Of a stretch of DNA of 8,281 nt, positions 6,427 through 8,281 are shown one piece after another. Source of the stretch: Pseudomonadota bacterium (GTDB lineage: Bacteria > Pseudomonadota > Alphaproteobacteria > Rhodospirillales > Casp-alpha2); contig JAQBZY010000040.1 in assembly GCA_027620395.1 (NCBI GenBank), positions 1 to 8,281 of the forward strand, read 5' to 3'. Under the pieces are notes generated by a model. That model had not been told where the DNA came from. It worked only from the letters and a program-made list of their open reading frames with translations, and did not search any database. Positions within the stretch are counted from its first letter, which is position 1, and each line of letters opens with the position of its first letter. The position numbers and the translations under genes were made by a program.

Positions 6427-7671
6427 TCAATCGTGAATGACCGCGTCGATGTCGATTTCGACCAACATCCAGGGCATCGCCAGGCCATCAATGACAATCA
6501 CCGTGTAGCACGGTCTGACGTCGCCGAGCTGGCGCGCGATGACCGCTTCGACATCTTCCAGGAATTCCCGGTCGGTCAGATAGACGGTCAGTTTGCAGAT
6601 ATCGCCGGCCCCGGCGCCGGCTTCGTCGAGCAGGACAGCAACGTTTTTCATCGCTTGCTCGGCCTGCGCCGCCGCGTCGCCATGGCCAGTGAAACCGCCA
6701 TCGAACGTGAGCCCGGTTTGACCGCGAAGATAGACCCGGTCTCCGGCCCGGACCGCCATCGAGAAGCGGCTCCGCAAGTCCTGTCCGTCCTTGTATTGTT
6801 GCGTCGTCTCGAAGGTGCGGAGCCGGGTGTGCGGCGTCCCCTTGCAGAGCGTCACCGACATGTCGATCTCGAACAGGATCGGCAGCCGAGCGTAACCGCG
6901 AACGATCAATCCGGTCGACACCGGCGCCGTTTCGGCCAAATGCTTGCCCATCACCTGATAGATGGCTTCGCGATAGGCGCGGTCACGAATGTAGACATGC
7001 AGTTGACAGACATCGGCGAAGCTCGCACCCGCTTCCTCAAGCAGCGTGCGGGCGTTTTGGATCGCCACATCCGCCTGTTCCGCCGCGTCCTTCGGCGTGA
7101 AGCCGGGACCGTATTGCTTGCTGCCGTCGAGCTCGGTGCCGGCTTGGCCGCGCAGATAGATTTCATCACCGGTGTTGATGGTCATGCAGGACTGCCGCGC
7201 GATCTTCGATTGGCCGAACCAGTTGCCGGTATCGAAAGTGCGGAATTTTTCGTGTCCGCCCGGACCGGGAATAACCGCTTCGATGCCGAGGTTGAGCTTC
7301 ATGTTCGCCAACCCCAGGCCTCGCGCCACGAGACCCGTCGCCACCGTCGGGTGCTTCGCCAAGTGCGTACCGACAACGTTGTAAGCCGCCGGCCGGTAAG
7401 CCCGGTCGGAAAGCCACGTCGTCACCTTGCAGATAGCATCGAGGCCAGCGCCGGCTTCCGCCAGCAATTCGGAAACCGACGCCATCGCGCGTTCCGCCAG
7501 TGCCGCGGGGCTGCATTCCGCCGGCATCGCGCCGCCGATCTGCTGCCCGGTTTGGCCACTCATGAAGATGCGGTTGCCGGCTTTGACGACGGAAGATGCG
7601 TCGATGCCCGGCTTACTGCGGCCGGCATGGCCATCGGCGGTGTTGAAGGGACGGTATCTCTCAAGCTTCAT
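6427..7671 (-). CDS. Triple-domain RidA (YjgF/YER057c/UK114) family protein
   Basis: The 414-residue chain holds three RidA-type domains, at about residues 20-135, 142-275 and 283-412. An ordinary RidA protein has one domain of about 130 residues. Each unit repeats the family pattern: a strand with GNRIFMSGQTG, DEIYLRGQAG or DRVYLRGQTG; a helix with LLAEAGAGL, LLEEAGASF or LLDEAGAGA; a strand with DAICKVTTWLSDR, ADVCQLHVYIRDR or GDICKLTVYLTDR; and an end strand with LNLGIEAVI, ILFEIDMSV or MLVEIDIDAVI. RidA proteins hydrolyse reactive enamine/imine intermediates or related compounds as trimers. By hand alignment, the arginine of E. coli RidA (Arg105) is absent from all three units, as in the Rid4-Rid7 subgroups. 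The ATG at 7671 has an AAGGA ten bases upstream. The gene lies 21 bp after a paralogue in the same operon. The fusion is one clean open frame. The function is unknown. Confidence 0.93.
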   Translation of the reverse strand: MKLERYRPFNTADGHAGRSKPGIDASSVVKAGNRIFMSGQTGQQIGGAMPAECSPAALAERAMASVSELLAEAGAGLDAICKVTTWLSDRAYRPAAYNVVGTHLAKHPTVATGLVARGLGLANMKLNLGIEAVIPGPGGHEKFRTFDTGNWFGQSKIARQSCMTINTGDEIYLRGQAGTELDGSKQYGPGFTPKDAAEQADVAIQNARTLLEEAGASFADVCQLHVYIRDRAYREAIYQVMGKHLAETAPVSTGLIVRGYARLPILFEIDMSVTLCKGTPHTRLRTFETTQQYKDGQDLRSRFSMAVRAGDRVYLRGQTGLTFDGGFTGHGDAAAQAEQAMKNVAVLLDEAGAGAGDICKLTVYLTDREFLEDVEAVIARQLGDVRPCYTVIVIDGLAMPWMLVEIDIDAVIHD

Positions 7672-7681
7672 GACGGCGCTG

Positions 7682-7686
7682 TCCTT
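7682..7686 (-). promoter_or_regulatory. Ribosome binding site of the triple-RidA gene
   Basis: On the minus strand AAGGA lies ten bases before the ATG at 7671, inside the 21-bp gap that follows the stop codon of the upstream RidA gene. The tight spacing supports a shared transcript. Confidence 0.6.
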
Positions 7687-7692
7687 GCTGGT

Positions 7693-8281
7693 TCAGTTTT
7701 GAATAACCGCGTCGACGTCGATCTCGACCAGGATGTGCGGTTTGGCGAAACCATCGACGATCAGGCCGGTGCCACAAGGGTGAACGCCCTTCACATGTTT
7801 GCCGATGGCTTGATAGACGGCTTCGCGGTGGCCGCGGTGTTGGATGTAGGTGCTGATCTTGACGGCATCGTTGATCGACGCGCCGGCTTCTTCCAACAGC
7901 ACCTTGATGTTCTTCATCGCTTGATCGGCCTGCGCGGCGGGATCGCCATAGCCGGTGAAGTTGCCGTCCAACGTCGAGCCGGTCTGGCCGCGCAGGAACA
8001 CCCTGTTGCCGGCCCGCACCGCCTTGCAGAATTTCATGCCGAGCTTTTGGCCGTCTTTGTATTCGTTGTCGGTGTGGAATTTGCGGAAGCGCTGATGCGG
8101 CGTGCCGTTGCTGCGAACGATCGCCATGTCGATCTCGAACAGGATTTCCGGGCGGGCGAAGCCGCGCATGATCAAGCCGGTCGAGACCGGAAAGGTGTCG
8201 CCGAGATGTTTGCCGATTACCTGATAGATCGGTTCGCGGTAGGCACGGTCGGCAATGTAGATACGGGTCTTGCAGACATCG
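7693..8281 (-). CDS. Multi-domain RidA family protein, 5' partial
   Basis: The gene reads into the window from its right edge and ends at a TGA (7693-7695), with 195 codons visible. The visible part is the second half of one RidA domain (from DVCKTRIYIADRAYRE) followed by a complete RidA domain. It aligns without trouble to residues 220-414 of the neighbouring triple-RidA protein, including the inter-domain linker (GTPHQRFRKF against GTPHTRLRTF) and YKDGQ. By hand count over half of the positions are identical. The full protein is therefore probably also three domains and close to 414 residues, but that lies outside the window. The TTG at 8175 is internal, within STGLIMRGF, and is not a start. 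As in the neighbour, no arginine sits at the usual RidA substrate-binding position (FPVSTGLI, HPCGTGLI). The gene is upstream in the RidA operon. Confidence 0.92.
   Translation of the reverse strand, partial: DVCKTRIYIADRAYREPIYQVIGKHLGDTFPVSTGLIMRGFARPEILFEIDMAIVRSNGTPHQRFRKFHTDNEYKDGQKLGMKFCKAVRAGNRVFLRGQTGSTLDGNFTGYGDPAAQADQAMKNIKVLLEEAGASINDAVKISTYIQHRGHREAVYQAIGKHVKGVHPCGTGLIVDGFAKPHILVEIDVDAVIQN

Larger units (their letters stand above)
6436..8281 (-). repeat. Array of tandem RidA-coding repeat units across two genes
   Basis: At least four full RidA-coding units and one half unit lie head to tail on the minus strand. Approximate positions are 6436-6825, 6847-7248 and 7267-7614 in the triple-RidA gene, and 7693 to about 8100 plus a part unit up to 8281 in the neighbour. 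Units in matching positions of the two genes are more alike than units within one gene. This suggests that domain triplication came first and the whole gene was duplicated afterwards. These are protein-level repeats; I see no long perfect DNA repeat. Confidence 0.75.

Noticed and set aside
6427..7671. Triple-RidA gene as an assembly collapse of separate genes
   Set aside because: The three domains are clearly diverged from each other, the linkers are similar to those in the neighbouring gene, and there are no perfect DNA repeats that would cause misassembly.
8173..8175. TTG as the start of the second RidA gene
   Set aside because: The upstream frame encodes a further half RidA domain up to the window edge, so this codon is internal.

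Overview
The window is a fully coding, GC-rich stretch with the look of an alphaproteobacterium, possibly Rhodospirillales or Hyphomicrobiales. That guess rests on codon choice, the fused Dpp/Opp-type ATPase and the mix of catabolic families; there is no rRNA or phylogenetic marker. I see no mobile element, tRNA, CRISPR or phage gene.

Layout: (1) 1-2024 (+) is a double-ATPase subunit of a peptide/nickel-type ABC importer, cut at its 5' end by the window edge. (2) 2056-3102 (+) is a TauD/TfdA-type 2-oxoglutarate/Fe(II) dioxygenase, 31 bp behind it and probably in the same operon. (3) 3087-3749 (-) is a DUF1028 protein that converges on the dioxygenase and overlaps it by 16 bp. (4) 3750-3854 is the only real intergenic region, a 105-bp divergent promoter zone. 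(5) 3855-5231 (+) is an MmgE/PrpD-family protein. It overlaps by one base (TGATG) with (6) 5231-6424 (+), a cytosine-deaminase-like amidohydrolase. (7) 6427-7671 (-) carries three RidA (YjgF/UK114) domains in one chain. (8) 7693 to beyond 8281 (-) is a second multi-RidA protein, cut by the window edge. The two RidA genes form a minus-strand operon 21 bp apart and converge on the amidohydrolase with a 2-bp gap.

Taken together this looks like an uptake-and-catabolism locus. The importer would bring in a small organic solute. The dioxygenase, the amidohydrolase (cyclic amide or amidine hydrolysis) and the MmgE/PrpD protein (dehydratase, decarboxylase or isomerase chemistry on a carboxylic acid) would process it. 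RidA-type proteins would act on, or bind, reactive imine, enamine or related intermediates. The substrate cannot be read from the sequence; a nitrogen-containing heterocycle or cyclic amide is my inference.

The most unusual points are the tandem pair of multi-RidA chains, which may be single-chain pseudo-trimers and lack the usual RidA arginine, and an apparent 5-residue in-frame deletion between the signature motif and Walker B of the second ATPase domain.
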